A DNA stretch of 64,000 bases from Streptomyces sp. ML-6 (GTDB lineage: Bacteria > Actinomycetota > Actinomycetes > Streptomycetales > Streptomycetaceae): NCBI RefSeq assembly GCF_030116705.1, contig NZ_JAOTIK010000001.1, forward strand, positions 3,491,001-3,555,000, in the 5' to 3' direction. Shown piece after piece: positions 42,755 through 52,732 of the stretch. The notes under the pieces are model-generated. The model ran no database searches. It saw only the letters and a list, made by a program, of their open reading frames with translations, and had not been told where the DNA came from. Every line of letters begins with the position of its first letter. Position 1 is the first letter of the stretch. A program made the translations under genes and the position numbers.

Positions 42755-44158
42755 ATGTCTTCGCCGGTCGCTCCGTCCCCGCCCCCGGGAGACCCGTCTC
42801 CCCGGGACCGCGACGACGCCTGCCCCGGCACGCTGCGGCTGCACGGCGCGGACGACGGCGCGCTGGCCCGGGTCCGGGTTCCCGGCGGCGTGCTGGACGC
42901 GGCGCAGGCGGACGCGCTGGGCAGGGCCGCCGAGGAGCTGGGCGACGGTGAGTTGCATCTCACTTCGCGCGGCAACGTGCAGCTGCGCGGCCTGGGCCCG
43001 GACTGCGGCGCCGAGTTGGCCCGTCGGCTGGGCGGGGCGGGGCTGCTGCCCTCCGCCCGCCACGAACGGATACGCAACGTGGTGGCGTCCCCGCTCTCGG
43101 GGCTCGACGGATCGGGGGCGGGGGACGTCCGTCCCTGGCTGTCCGGGCTGGACGCGCTGCTGTGCGCCGACGACGGGACGGCGGGCCTGTCCGGCCGGTT
43201 CCTCTTCGCCCTCGACGACGGGCGCGGCGACGTGGCGGCGCTCGGCGCCGATGTGACCCTGGTCGCACAGCGGGACGGGGCCGCGCTGCTGCGGATCGGC
43301 ACGGCACGGGCCACCGTCCGGATCCCCGGCGAACGGGCGCCGCAGGCCGCCCTCCTCACCGCCGGGACGTTCCTGGAACGGGCGCGCGACCACGGCGCGT
43401 GGCGGGTGGCGGACCTGCCCGGCGGGGCCGAGCGCCTCCACGCCGAAGTCGCCGACCGACTGCGCCGGGCGGGGCTCGTCACCGCCCCGGAGACCTCTGG
43501 CACCCCCGGCGCCCCCGACACCCCTGACGCCCCTGACGTCCCCACCAATCGCACCAGTCGCACCGGCCCCGCGCCGGGCATCGTGAACTCCCCCCACGGC
43601 ACCGCCGCGTTGTCCGTGGGCGTGCCCCTGGGCCGCATCACCGCCGAGCAGTGGCGGACGCTGACGGACACGGCCCGCCGGGGCGACGGCGAACTGCGCC
43701 TGACGCCGTGGCGCGGGATCGTCGTCCCCGGGGTGGCCCGGCCGCGGGCCCCGGAACTGCTGGACGAGCTGGGCGCCACCGGCCTCGTCACCGGCCCCGA
43801 CTCCCCCTGGACCGGGGTGGGCGCCTGCATCGGACGGCCGGGCTGCGCGAAGTCGCTGGCCGACGTGCGGGCCGACGCGGCGGCAGCGCTGGGGCCCGTG
43901 GGGGCCCTGCCGGTGTACTGGTCCGGGTGCGAACGCCGGTGCGGGCACCCCCGGGGCGAGTGGGTCGACGTCGTCGCCGGCCCCGACGGGTACCGGGTCT
44001 CCCTCGTACGGGACTCTCTCGTACCGGACGATGTCCCAGAGAACCCGGAGAACCCCGAAAACCCCAGCGGCTCAGGCCGTTCCGGCGACTCAGGTGGCTC
44101 CGACCGGCTCGCCGCCGCGGTGGCGGCGGCCCGTGGCACGCGCGGCCTGCCCATCTGA
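42755..44158 (+). CDS. cobG: Precorrin-3B synthase (CobG-like)
   Basis: A 467-aa protein with the nitrite/sulfite-reductase ferredoxin-like half repeated twice: LHLTSRGNVQLRGLGPDCG and LRLTPWRGIVVPGVARP. The siroheme/4Fe-4S cysteines appear in GACIGRPGCAKSLADVRADA (C-x5-C) and YWSGCERRCGHP (C-x3-C). CobG makes precorrin-3B using O2. The ATG at 42755 follows TATGCT by seven bases with no ribosome site, so it is leaderless-like; a nearby ATG at 42743 is less likely. The C-terminal tail is Asn/Pro/Ser-rich. Confidence 0.88.
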   Translation: MSSPVAPSPPPGDPSPRDRDDACPGTLRLHGADDGALARVRVPGGVLDAAQADALGRAAEELGDGELHLTSRGNVQLRGLGPDCGAELARRLGGAGLLPSARHERIRNVVASPLSGLDGSGAGDVRPWLSGLDALLCADDGTAGLSGRFLFALDDGRGDVAALGADVTLVAQRDGAALLRIGTARATVRIPGERAPQAALLTAGTFLERARDHGAWRVADLPGGAERLHAEVADRLRRAGLVTAPETSGTPGAPDTPDAPDVPTNRTSRTGPAPGIVNSPHGTAALSVGVPLGRITAEQWRTLTDTARRGDGELRLTPWRGIVVPGVARPRAPELLDELGATGLVTGPDSPWTGVGACIGRPGCAKSLADVRADAAAALGPVGALPVYWSGCERRCGHPRGEWVDVVAGPDGYRVSLVRDSLVPDDVPENPENPENPSGSGRSGDSGGSDRLAAAVAAARGTRGLPI

Positions 44159-44275
44159 CCGACGACCTCGCGGCCTCCGGACCCGACCGCTCCACGCCCC
44201 CGTGCCCCCACGACTTCCTGCCCCGTGACCCGTGACTCCCCGATCCCATGACCCCCTGAAGAGAGCGAAGAAGCC

Positions 44276-44902
44276 GTGCACGAGTACGAGAAGGACGGAC
44301 CGGCGATCTACCGCCAGTCCTTCGCCACGATCCGCGCAGAGGCGGACCTGTCCGGTCTGCCCGCCGATGTCGGTCAGGTCGCGGTCCGCATGATCCACGC
44401 CTGCGGCATGGTCGACCTCGTACGCGATCTCGCTTTCAGCCCGGACGTGGTGGCCCGTGCCCGGGCGGCGCTGCGGGCCGGTGCGCCCATCCTGTGCGAC
44501 GTGGCCATGGTCGCCAGCGGCGTCACCCGCAAGCGGCTGCCCGCGGCGAACGAGGTGGTGTGCACCCTGTCCGACCCGGCGGTGCCCGGCCTCGCGGCGG
44601 AGCTGGGCACCACCCGCAGCGCCGCGGCCCTGGAGCTGTGGCGCGACCGGCTGGAGGGTTCGGTGGTCGCCGTCGGGAACGCGCCGACCGCCCTGTTCCG
44701 GCTGCTGGAGATGATCGAGGAGGGCGCGCCCCGCCCGGCGGCCGTCATCGGGGTGCCCGTCGGCTTCATCGGCGCGGCCGAGTCCAAGGAGGCCCTGGCC
44801 GCGCACCCGTCCGCCCTGGACCACCTGATCGTGCGCGGCCGGCGCGGCGGCAGCGCCATGGCGGCGGCCGCGCTCAACGCCATCGCCAGCGAGGAAGAGT
44901 GA
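44276..44902 (+). CDS. cobH: Precorrin-8X methylmutase
   Basis: A 208-aa enzyme that moves a methyl group from C-11 to C-12 to form hydrogenobyrinate. Catalytic His is in [32 protein letters not shown] and [15 protein letters not shown] are family signatures. The GTG at 44276 follows GAAGAGAG. The stop overlaps or nearly abuts the cobIJ start, so the genes are coupled. Confidence 0.93.
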   Translation: MHEYEKDGPAIYRQSFATIRAEADLSGLPADVGQVAVRMIHACGMVDLVRDLAFSPDVVARARAALRAGAPILCDVAMVASGVTRKRLPAANEVVCTLSDPAVPGLAAELGTTRSAAALELWRDRLEGSVVAVGNAPTALFRLLEMIEEGAPRPAAVIGVPVGFIGAAESKEALAAHPSALDHLIVRGRRGGSAMAAAALNAIASEEE

Positions 44903-44904
44903 CC

Positions 44905-46422
44905 GTGAGCGAGCAGCAGACCGGCCGGCTGTACGGGGTCGGGCTTGGCCCCGGCGACCCGGCCCTGATGACCGTGCGCGCGGTGGAGATCATCGCCGGG
45001 GCGGACGTCGTCGCGTACCACAGCGCCCGGCACGGGCGGTCCATCGCCCGGTCCATCGCGGCGGCGCACATCCGCGCCGACCACATCGAGGAACCGCTGG
45101 TCTACCCCGTCACGACGGAGACCACGGACCACCCGGGGGGCTACCGGGGCGCGATGGAGGAGTTCTACGCGCAGGCGGCGGCGCGGCTGGCGGAGCACCT
45201 GGACGCCGGTCGCACGGTCGCGGTGCTCGCCGAGGGCGACCCGCTCTTCTACGGCTCGTACATGCACATGCACAAGCGGCTCGCCGACCGCTACCCCACC
45301 GAGGTGATCCCGGGGGTGACCTCGGTCAGCGCCGCCGCGGCCCGGCTCGGCACCCCGCTCGCCGAGGGCGAGGAGGTGCTGACGATCCTGCCCGGCACCC
45401 TGCCGGAGGAGGAGCTGACGGCCCGGCTCGCCGCCACCGACGCGGCCGTGGTCATGAAGCTGGGGCGCACCTTCCCCGCCGTGCGCCGGGCCTTCGAGGC
45501 GTCCGGGCGGCTGTCCGAGGCGCATTACGTCGAGCGCGCCACGATGGCCGGGGAACGCCGGGCCGAACTGGCCGGGGTCGACCCCGAGTCGGTGCCGTAC
45601 TTCGCGGTCGCGGTCCTGCCGAGCGGGGTCGACGCGCCGCGTCCGGGGAACGCGCCGGGCGGCGGCGAGGTGGTCGTCGTCGGCACCGGGCCCGCCGGGC
45701 CGCTGTGGCTGACGCCCGAGAGCCGCGGGGCCCTGGCCGCCGCCGACGACCTGGTCGGCTACACCACCTATCTGGACCGGGTGCCGGTCCGTCCGGGGCA
45801 GGTGCGGCACGGCTCGGACAACAAGGTCGAGTCGGAGCGCGCCGAGTTCGCCCTCGACCTGGCCCGGCGCGGCCGGCGGGTGGCCGTGGTGTCCGGCGGC
45901 GACCCGGGGGTCTTCGCCATGGCGACGGCCGTCCTCGAAGCGGCGTCGCAGGAGGAGTACGCCCAGGTGCCGGTGCGGGTGCTGCCGGGGGTGACGGCGG
46001 CCAACGCCGCCGCCGCGCGGGCGGGTGCGCCGCTGGGCCACGACTACGCGACGATATCGCTCTCCGACCGGCTCAAGCCGTGGGAGGTGATCGCGGAGCG
46101 GCTGCGCGCGGCGGCCTCGGCGGACCTGGTGCTCGCGCTGTACAACCCCGGTTCGCGCAGCCGGACCTGGCAGGTCGGCAAGGCCCGCGACCTGCTGCTC
46201 GAACACCGCTCGCCGGACACGCCCGTGGTCCTGGGCCGGGACGTGGGCGGGCCGGCCGAGAGCGTACGGACGGTGCGCCTGGCCGATCTCGACCCCGCCG
46301 AGGTGGACATGCGGACGATCCTGCTCGTCGGCTCCTCGCAGACCCGGTGGGTACGGCGTGGTGACGGCGGGGGCGACGGCGAGCAGATCGTCTGGACGCC
46401 CCGCCGCTACCCGGAGGGCTGA
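44905..46422 (+). CDS. cobIJ: Fused precorrin-2 C20- / precorrin-3B C17-methyltransferase
   Basis: A 505-aa fusion of two class III methyltransferases. The N-half (CobI) has GVGLGPGDPALMTVRAVEII and VLAEGDPLFYGSYMHMH; the C-half (CobJ) has VVVVGTGPAGPLWLTPES, VAVVSGGDPGVFAMATAVLE and VLPGVTAANAAAARAGAPLG. Both use SAM. The GTG at 44905 has GAGGAAG seven bases before it; GTG 44899, overlapping the cobH stop, is also possible. Fusion of the two steps is common in actinobacteria. Confidence 0.92.
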   Translation: MSEQQTGRLYGVGLGPGDPALMTVRAVEIIAGADVVAYHSARHGRSIARSIAAAHIRADHIEEPLVYPVTTETTDHPGGYRGAMEEFYAQAAARLAEHLDAGRTVAVLAEGDPLFYGSYMHMHKRLADRYPTEVIPGVTSVSAAAARLGTPLAEGEEVLTILPGTLPEEELTARLAATDAAVVMKLGRTFPAVRRAFEASGRLSEAHYVERATMAGERRAELAGVDPESVPYFAVAVLPSGVDAPRPGNAPGGGEVVVVGTGPAGPLWLTPESRGALAAADDLVGYTTYLDRVPVRPGQVRHGSDNKVESERAEFALDLARRGRRVAVVSGGDPGVFAMATAVLEAASQEEYAQVPVRVLPGVTAANAAAARAGAPLGHDYATISLSDRLKPWEVIAERLRAAASADLVLALYNPGSRSRTWQVGKARDLLLEHRSPDTPVVLGRDVGGPAESVRTVRLADLDPAEVDMRTILLVGSSQTRWVRRGDGGGDGEQIVWTPRRYPEG

Positions 46423-46499
46423 GCGCGTACGGGTCCCGGCGGACGGCCGGGACCCGGTACCCGATACCCATACGACGACCGGCCCCGTACGACGGCCGG

Positions 46500-47264
46500 T
46501 CAGGGCCAGTGGATCGTCGGCTGTTCGCGCAGCCAGGCGACGGCCGGTTCCGGGGCCTCGACGACGGGCACGCCCGGTGGCACGGGCGGCCTGCGCACCA
46601 CCACGACGGGGATGCCCGCCTCGCGGGCCGCGGTGAGCTTGGGTGCCGTGGCCCCGCCCCCGCTGTCCTTCGTGACGAGGACGTCGATGCGGTGACGGTC
46701 GATCAGCCGGCGTTCCCCTTCGAGCGTGAACGGGCCCCGGTCGAGCAGGACCTCCATCCGCGCGGGGCACGGCGTGCCGGGGTCGGGGGCGTCCACCGAG
46801 CGCATCAGGAACCACAGCGGGTCCGACCCGGCGAAGGCGGCGATCCCCATCCGCCCGGTCGTGAGGAAGACCCGCCGCCCCAGCGCGGGCAGGGCCGCCG
46901 CGGCCCCGGCCAGCGAGTCGACCTGGTGCCAGTGGTCGCCGTCACCGGGCACCCAGCCGGGGCGGCGCAGCGCCAGCAGGGGAACATGGGTCGCGGCGGC
47001 GGCAGCGGCCGCGTTGAAACTGATCGTCCCGGCGAAAGGATGGGTGGCATCGATGAGCGCGTCCACCCGGTGCGTGCGCAGCCACGCGGCGAGGCCGTCG
47101 ACCCCGCCGAAACCGCCGATGCGGACCTCCCCCGGCGGAAGCCTCGGACCGGCCACCCGGCCGGCGAGCGAACTGGTCACCCGGGCCCCCGCCGGGGCCG
47201 TCCCCACCAGCAGTCCGGCGAGGCGGCGGGCCTCCGTGGTCCCGCCGAGAACGAGTACGTGCAT
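46500..47264 (-). CDS. cobK: Precorrin-6A reductase
   Basis: A 254-aa NADPH-dependent enzyme beginning MHVLVLGGTTEARRLAGLLV, with LIDATHPFAGTISFNA and VTKDSGGGATAPKLTAAREA typical of CobK/CbiJ. The start at 47264 fits the family; an upstream ATG at 47273 is possible. Divergent from cbiD, whose start is only 11 bases away, so the two promoters must lie within each other's coding regions or the transcripts start at the codon. Confidence 0.92.
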   Translation of the reverse strand: MHVLVLGGTTEARRLAGLLVGTAPAGARVTSSLAGRVAGPRLPPGEVRIGGFGGVDGLAAWLRTHRVDALIDATHPFAGTISFNAAAAAAATHVPLLALRRPGWVPGDGDHWHQVDSLAGAAAALPALGRRVFLTTGRMGIAAFAGSDPLWFLMRSVDAPDPGTPCPARMEVLLDRGPFTLEGERRLIDRHRIDVLVTKDSGGGATAPKLTAAREAGIPVVVVRRPPVPPGVPVVEAPEPAVAWLREQPTIHWP

Positions 47265-47275
47265 CGGATCCATCC

Positions 47276-48391
<1,116 letters not shown>

Positions 48392-48397
48392 CGGCTT

Positions 48398-48436
48398 CCG
48401 TACCGGTCACCGGCCGGTGACCGGTGACCGGTACGG
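48398..48436. terminator. Bidirectional terminator between cbiD and cobM
   Basis: Perfect inverted repeat CCGTACCGGTCACCGG ... CCGGTGACCGGTACGG (16-bp arms, 7-base spacer CCGGTGA) between convergent genes. Confidence 0.85.
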
Positions 48437-48474
48437 AGGGCTCCCCACCCCTCGTACCGGCGTCCGACCGCCCG

Positions 48475-49224
48475 TCAGCAGACGTGCCGTTCCCGCTGCG
48501 GCGAGTAGAGGTGGCTGTCGCGGAACTGCTCGGCGCCGAGCGTGCGGCCGACCATGATGACGGCGGTACGGATCACTCCCGCCGACTTCACCTGCTCCGC
48601 GATGTCGTCGAGGGTCCCGCGCAGGATCAGCTCGTCCGGGCGGGAGGCCAGTGCCACGACGGCGGCCGGGCAGTCGGCCCCGTAGTGCGGCAGCAGTTCC
48701 GCCACGACGCGGTCGACGTACCGGGCGGCGAGGTGCAGCACGATCAGTGCCCCGCTGCGGCCCAGCGTGGCCAGGTCCTCGCCCTCGGGCATGGCGGTGG
48801 CGCGCTGGGCGATCCGGGTGAGGATGACGGTCTGGCCGACGGTCGGCACGGTCAGTTCCCGCTTGAGCGCCGCGGCGGCGGCCGCGAACGCGGGGACGCC
48901 CGGCACCACCTCGTAGGGCACCCCGGCCTCGTCGAGCCGCCGCATCTGCTCGTTGACCGCGCTGAACACCGACGGGTCGCCCGAGTGCAGCCGGGCCACG
49001 TCCTGGCCGGCCTCGTGCGCGGCCAGGAGTTCGGCGGTGATCTGGTCGATGTCGAGCTGGGCGGTGTCCACCAGGCGGGCGTCCGGCGGGCATTCGGCGA
49101 GCAGTTCGCGGGGCACCAGGCTGCCCGCGTACAGGCACACCCCGCAGGCGGCGAGCGTGCGGGCGCCGCGCACCGTGATCAGGTCGGCCGCACCCGGGCC
49201 CGCGCCGATGAAGTACACGGTCAT
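48475..49224 (-). CDS. cobM: Precorrin-4 C11-methyltransferase
   Basis: A 249-aa SAM-dependent methyltransferase: MTVYFIGAGPGAADLITVRG, CLYAGSLVPRELLAECP, RLHSGDPSVFSAVNEQMRRL and the GVPAFAAAAAALKREL helix. The ATG at 49224 overlaps the cobL stop by four bases (ATGA). The long open frame further upstream is antisense-like. Confidence 0.93.
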   Translation of the reverse strand: MTVYFIGAGPGAADLITVRGARTLAACGVCLYAGSLVPRELLAECPPDARLVDTAQLDIDQITAELLAAHEAGQDVARLHSGDPSVFSAVNEQMRRLDEAGVPYEVVPGVPAFAAAAAALKRELTVPTVGQTVILTRIAQRATAMPEGEDLATLGRSGALIVLHLAARYVDRVVAELLPHYGADCPAAVVALASRPDELILRGTLDDIAEQVKSAGVIRTAVIMVGRTLGAEQFRDSHLYSPQRERHVC

Positions 49225-50522
49225 CTGTTGTCTCCTGGATCTTCCGCGGACACCCGTGCGGGGCGTTCCGCGACGGGGGTGGTCGAGGTTCTGCGCACGG
49301 ACCACTGGGTGACCGGCATGGCCTGCCGCCAGCCGGTGAAGCCGCCGACCGGCACGGCGTGCGCGACGGCGAGCCGGACCAGTTCGCCGCCGTACCGCCG
49401 GTGCGCCCCGGCGAGCAGGGCCTCGGACTCCAGCGTGACCGTGTTGGCGACCAGCCGGCCGCCGCCGGGCAGCGCCTCCCAGCAGGCGTCGAGGAGGCCG
49501 GGCGCGGTCAGTCCGCCGCCGATGAACACGGCGTCGGGCGCGGGCAGTCCGGCCAGTCCGTCCGGGGCCCGGCCGGTGACGACGCGCAGTGCGGGCACCC
49601 CGAGGCGGTCGGCGTTGCGCGCGATGCGTTCCGCCCGCGCCGGGTCGCGTTCCACGCAGATCGCGCGGCAGGACGGGTGGGTCCGCATCCACTCGATCGC
49701 GATGGACCCCGAGCCGCCGCCGATGTCCCACAGGAGTTCGCCGGGGGCGGGCGCGAGCACGCCGAGGGTGGTGGCCCGCACATGGCGCTTGGTGAGCTGC
49801 CCGTCGTGCTCGTACGCCTCGTCGGGCAGGCCCGGTACGGCGCCCAGGCGCAGGGCTTCGGGGGCGCGGCGGCATTCGACCGCGACGATGTTCAACGGGT
49901 CGCCCGGCGGGTGCGGCCAGTGGTCCGCGGTGCCCTCCGTGCAGGACTCGTCCGTGCCGCCGAGCTGTTCGAGCACCCGCAGCCGGCTCGGGCCGAAGCC
50001 CCGTTCGCGCAGCAGGCCGGCCACCTCGGCGGGGGTGGTGGCGTCCGCGCTGAGGACCAGCAGCCGTCGGCCGTCGTGGAGGGCGGCGGCCAGCCGGGCG
50101 GCGGGGCGGCCGACCAGGGTGACGACCTCGGTGTCCTCCAGCGGCCAGCCGATGCGGGCGCAGGCGTAGGAGACGGACGAGGGGTGCGGCACGACGTGCA
50201 GCGCGGCGGCGCCCAGCACTTCGGTCAGGGCCCGGCCGATCCCGTAGAACATGGGGTCGCCGCTGGCCAGGACGGCGATCCTGCTGCCCGCGTGCTCGGC
50301 GAGCAGACCGGGGACGGCGGGCCTCAGCGGTGACGGCCACGGCACCCGGCGTCCCGCGCACGACGGCGGGAGCAGGTCGAGCTGCCGTCCGCCGCCGATC
50401 AGCACCTGCGCGGCGGTCAGCGCCTCGCGGGCCGGCCCGGACAGTCCCGGCCAGCCGTCGGCACCGATCCCTACGACGGTCACCGCAGGTGGGGCGGGGG
50501 GTTCGGGTGGGGCGAGGGTCAC
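49221..50522 (-). CDS. cobL: Precorrin-6Y C5,15-methyltransferase (decarboxylating)
   Basis: A 433-aa fusion of CbiE-like and CbiT-like domains. The CbiE half has VTVVGIGADGWPGLSGPARE and VLASGDPMFYGIGRAL; the CbiT half has LLWDIGGGSGSIAIEWMRTH and PDAVFIGGGLTAPGLLDACW. It methylates C-5 and C-15 and decarboxylates. GTG start at 50522; the first ~12 residues are Pro-rich. Coupled to cobM. Confidence 0.93.
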   Translation of the reverse strand: MTLAPPEPPAPPAVTVVGIGADGWPGLSGPAREALTAAQVLIGGGRQLDLLPPSCAGRRVPWPSPLRPAVPGLLAEHAGSRIAVLASGDPMFYGIGRALTEVLGAAALHVVPHPSSVSYACARIGWPLEDTEVVTLVGRPAARLAAALHDGRRLLVLSADATTPAEVAGLLRERGFGPSRLRVLEQLGGTDESCTEGTADHWPHPPGDPLNIVAVECRRAPEALRLGAVPGLPDEAYEHDGQLTKRHVRATTLGVLAPAPGELLWDIGGGSGSIAIEWMRTHPSCRAICVERDPARAERIARNADRLGVPALRVVTGRAPDGLAGLPAPDAVFIGGGLTAPGLLDACWEALPGGGRLVANTVTLESEALLAGAHRRYGGELVRLAVAHAVPVGGFTGWRQAMPVTQWSVRRTSTTPVAERPARVSAEDPGDNR

Positions 50523-50614
50523 GGCCGGTACCTCGGTGCTCGGGGGCTGACGCAGCCGAACTCTACTGTCCGGCCCCGATCACGCACCGGCCAGGTGACC
50601 TCCGCCGATGCCGT

Positions 50615-50728
50615 CCGGGCGGCACGCTCCGGGGAGGTCGGGGAGGTCTGCGGAGCGTGCCGCCCGGGCTGCCGGGGCTCGGTGCGGTACGGGGGCCCGG
50701 TCCGGCGCACGGGCCGGAACCCCCGTAC
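50615..50728 (-). terminator. Two GC hairpins downstream of the VOC gene
   Basis: GTACGGGGG (50688-50696) pairs with CCCCCGTAC (50720-50728), and CCGGGCGGCACGCTCCG (50615-50631) pairs perfectly with CGGAGCGTGCCGCCCGG (50651-50667). Likely terminators for the VOC gene. The cobL promoter is not evident within the remainder. Confidence 0.6.
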
Positions 50729-50756
50729 GGCCGTGGGGATCGCTCCCCGACGGGCC

Positions 50757-51161
50757 TCATGATCCGTCCGGTCCGGTGGCCGCGGCGTCGGCCCATTCGA
50801 CGAACTGGACGACGACCCCGTTGGGGTCCTGGACCTGGAACAGGCGCTCGCCCCAGGGCTCCTCGCGCAGCGGCATGGTGATCTCGACGCCCTCGGCGCG
50901 CAGCCGCTTCTCCTCCGCCTCGATGCCGGTGAGGGTGAGGGCGAGGATCAGGCCCGAGGCGTGCCGGTCGCGCTGGTCGGCCGGCAGGACCTCGGTGCCG
51001 CGCTGCAGCAGGACGATGTCGGCGGCGGCGTCCTGGCGGGTGAGCGAGGCGAATCCGTCCGCCGCGACCCGCACCTGGTAGGCGAGGTGCGTGGTGAAGA
51101 AGTCCTGGGACGCGGCGACGTCGTCGACGGTGAGCGAGACGGTGGTGGCGGTGATCTGCAA
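50757..51161 (-). CDS. VOC-family (glyoxalase/bleomycin-resistance fold) protein
   Basis: A 134-aa protein with two beta-alpha-beta-beta-beta modules: ITATTVSLTVDDVAASQDFF and GVEITMPLREEPWGERLFQV ending DPNGVVVQFVEW (metal Glu). Substrate unknown; dioxygenase, isomerase or drug-binding roles are all possible in this fold. It lies between the cobalamin genes and the TetR/small ORF pair. Confidence 0.85.
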   Translation of the reverse strand: MQITATTVSLTVDDVAASQDFFTTHLAYQVRVAADGFASLTRQDAAADIVLLQRGTEVLPADQRDRHASGLILALTLTGIEAEEKRLRAEGVEITMPLREEPWGERLFQVQDPNGVVVQFVEWADAAATGPDGS

Positions 51162-51310
51162 GGCGGCTTCCTGTCCGTGGGAGGGATGAACGGTCCGTAC
51201 GGGGCTGGATGCCCGCGTGGGGCCGGGTGGCCGGGTGGCCGCGTGGGGCCGGGTGGCCGTACGGGGCCAAGTGCCCGTACAGGGGCGGGGCTTCGGTCGG
51301 GGCCGGGACG

Positions 51311-51481
51311 TCAGTAGGAGCGGCGGCGCGGGATGTTGCGCAGGGGGCGGGCGTTGCCCGGGATGCGTCCGGCGGAGGGCGGGGCGACGAACCGGGATCG
51401 ACGATTCCCCTTGTTGTCGGGCTGGTTGGCCTGCTCTGCCGCCTGGTTCGCGAGGAACGTGACGAGGTCGGTCTTCCGCAT
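51311..51481 (-). CDS. Small basic protein, 56 aa, divergent from TetR
   Basis: Reads MRKTDLVTFLANQAAEQANQ, then an Arg/Pro-rich tail ending RPLRNIPRRRSY. The ATG at 51481 has GGA six bases upstream; an ATG at 51487 is also in frame. A strong minus-strand promoter (TTGACA, 18 bp, TAAGTT) drives it. Function unknown; the Ala/Gln-rich helix and basic tail suggest a nucleic-acid- or membrane-binding small protein, and TetR control is likely from divergence. Confidence 0.6.
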   Translation of the reverse strand: MRKTDLVTFLANQAAEQANQPDNKGNRRSRFVAPPSAGRIPGNARPLRNIPRRRSY

Positions 51482-51521
51482 GACCATTCCTTTCCGTCGG
51501 GGGAAATTTGCGACGGAGGTA

Positions 51522-51582
51522 AACTTAGAGCGAGCCTCATCAGGGTGTCAACATAAAAATGCCATGGAGGTAAGATTCCCTC
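51522..51582. promoter_or_regulatory. Divergent promoter region, small ORF / tetR
   Basis: Minus strand: TTGACA (51551-51546), 18-bp spacer, TAAGTT (51527-51522). Plus strand: TAAGAT (51571-51576) six bases before the tetR GTG, fitting leaderless expression. GGAGGTAA occurs twice (near 51515 and 51567) and could be an operator half-site. Confidence 0.6.
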
Positions 51583-52275
51583 GTGAGCATCGACATGGAA
51601 CCGAAGACGGACACCACCCCACCCCCCGGAACGCCGGGCGCACCGGGCCTGCGGGAGACCAAGAAGCGGGAGACCCGACAGCTGATCTCCGACCACGCCA
51701 CCAGGCTCTTCATCGAGCAGGGCTTCGAGCGGACGACCATCGCGGAGATCGCCGTCGCGGCACGCGTGGCCAAGAAGACGGTGACCAACTACTTCCCGCG
51801 CAAGGAGGACCTGGCCCTCGACCACCAGGAGGCGTTCATCGACAGCTCGGCCCAGGTCGTGGCCTCCCGCGAGGAGGGCGAGTCCGCCCTGGCCGCCCTG
51901 CGCCGGGACTTCGGGGCGGCGGTGGCGGCACAGAACCCGGTCCAGGGCTTCGCGGGACCGGAGTTCTCGCGCATGATCGCCGACAGCCCCACCCTCTCGG
52001 CCTGCCTGCGCGGCCTGCACGACCAGCGCGAGGAGGCGTTGGCCGCCACCCTCGCCGAGGCCACCGGCTCCACCCCCGACGACATCACCGTGCGCACGGC
52101 GGCGGCCCTGCTCGGCGCGGTGCAGCGCACCCTGTTCCAGCGCGTCCAGGAACTCACCCTCACCGGTCTCACCAACCCGGAGATCGCCGAGATCGTCGCG
52201 GCGGAAGGGGACCGCGCCTTCGGCCTGCTCGAACCGGCGCTCGCGGACTACGCCACGGCCGGTCCCGCATCGTGA
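51583..52275 (+). CDS. TetR-family transcriptional regulator
   Basis: A 230-aa protein with an N-terminal HTH (TRQLISDHATRLFIEQGFER; TTIAEIAVAARVAKKTVTNY, then FPRKEDL) and an all-helical ligand domain. The start GTG 51583 is leaderless-like. It probably represses itself and the divergent 56-aa gene; the ligand is unknown. Confidence 0.9.
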   Translation: MSIDMEPKTDTTPPPGTPGAPGLRETKKRETRQLISDHATRLFIEQGFERTTIAEIAVAARVAKKTVTNYFPRKEDLALDHQEAFIDSSAQVVASREEGESALAALRRDFGAAVAAQNPVQGFAGPEFSRMIADSPTLSACLRGLHDQREEALAATLAEATGSTPDDITVRTAAALLGAVQRTLFQRVQELTLTGLTNPEIAEIVAAEGDRAFGLLEPALADYATAGPAS

Positions 52276-52491
52276 ACCGGAGAACCCGGCCGGCCCGCCG
52301 CCCCGCGAACCGAAGAAGCCGGGCGGCGCACCACCCTGCGGACCGCCCGGCCGGGGCGGCACGCCATCCCGCGCACCGGACGGCCCGGAGGTAGCCGCAC
52401 TCGGCGACCGTGATACGAAATGCACCTTTTATGCCTGCGTGCGAGTCTGGTCATGGCCCATCGTCCGAGATCCGCAACAGGAGGCACGATC

Positions 52492-52659
52492 GTGGGCAAG
52501 AAGCAGAGTCGGCAGAACCGCGGCGCCCGCACCGGCGGCCACGAACGCAGCGCCCCTCCGGAGACGAAGGAACGGACGCAGCCGACCACCCCGGACCCGG
52601 TGCGCTCGATCTCAGAACAGGTCTCCCACCGGAAGCAGCGGAGGTTCGGCCACAACTGA
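52492..52659 (+). CDS. Small basic protein ending in RKQRRFGHN
   Basis: A 55-aa protein from GTG 52492 after CAGGAGG. It is Lys/Arg/Gln-rich and ends HRKQRRFGHN, a C-terminal pattern I recall in conserved Streptomyces small proteins of unknown function. An intrinsic terminator starts 22 bases after the stop, supporting an independent small transcript. Confidence 0.7.
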   Translation: MGKKQSRQNRGARTGGHERSAPPETKERTQPTTPDPVRSISEQVSHRKQRRFGHN

Positions 52660-52680
52660 CCCTCCCGGCAGTACGACAAC

Positions 52681-52732
52681 CGCCCTCTGCGGTGGCACCC
52701 CCAAGGGGAACGCCACCGCAGAGGGCGTTTTT
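52681..52732 (+). terminator. Intrinsic terminator with T-tract
   Basis: Perfect 16-bp stem CGCCCTCTGCGGTGGC with a 15-base loop followed by TTTTT. Confidence 0.9.

Noticed and set aside
44899..44901. GTG at 44899 as the cobIJ start
   Set aside because: It leaves almost no spacing from the GAGGAAG ribosome site; GTG 44905 fits better, though the overlap with the cobH stop keeps 44899 possible.
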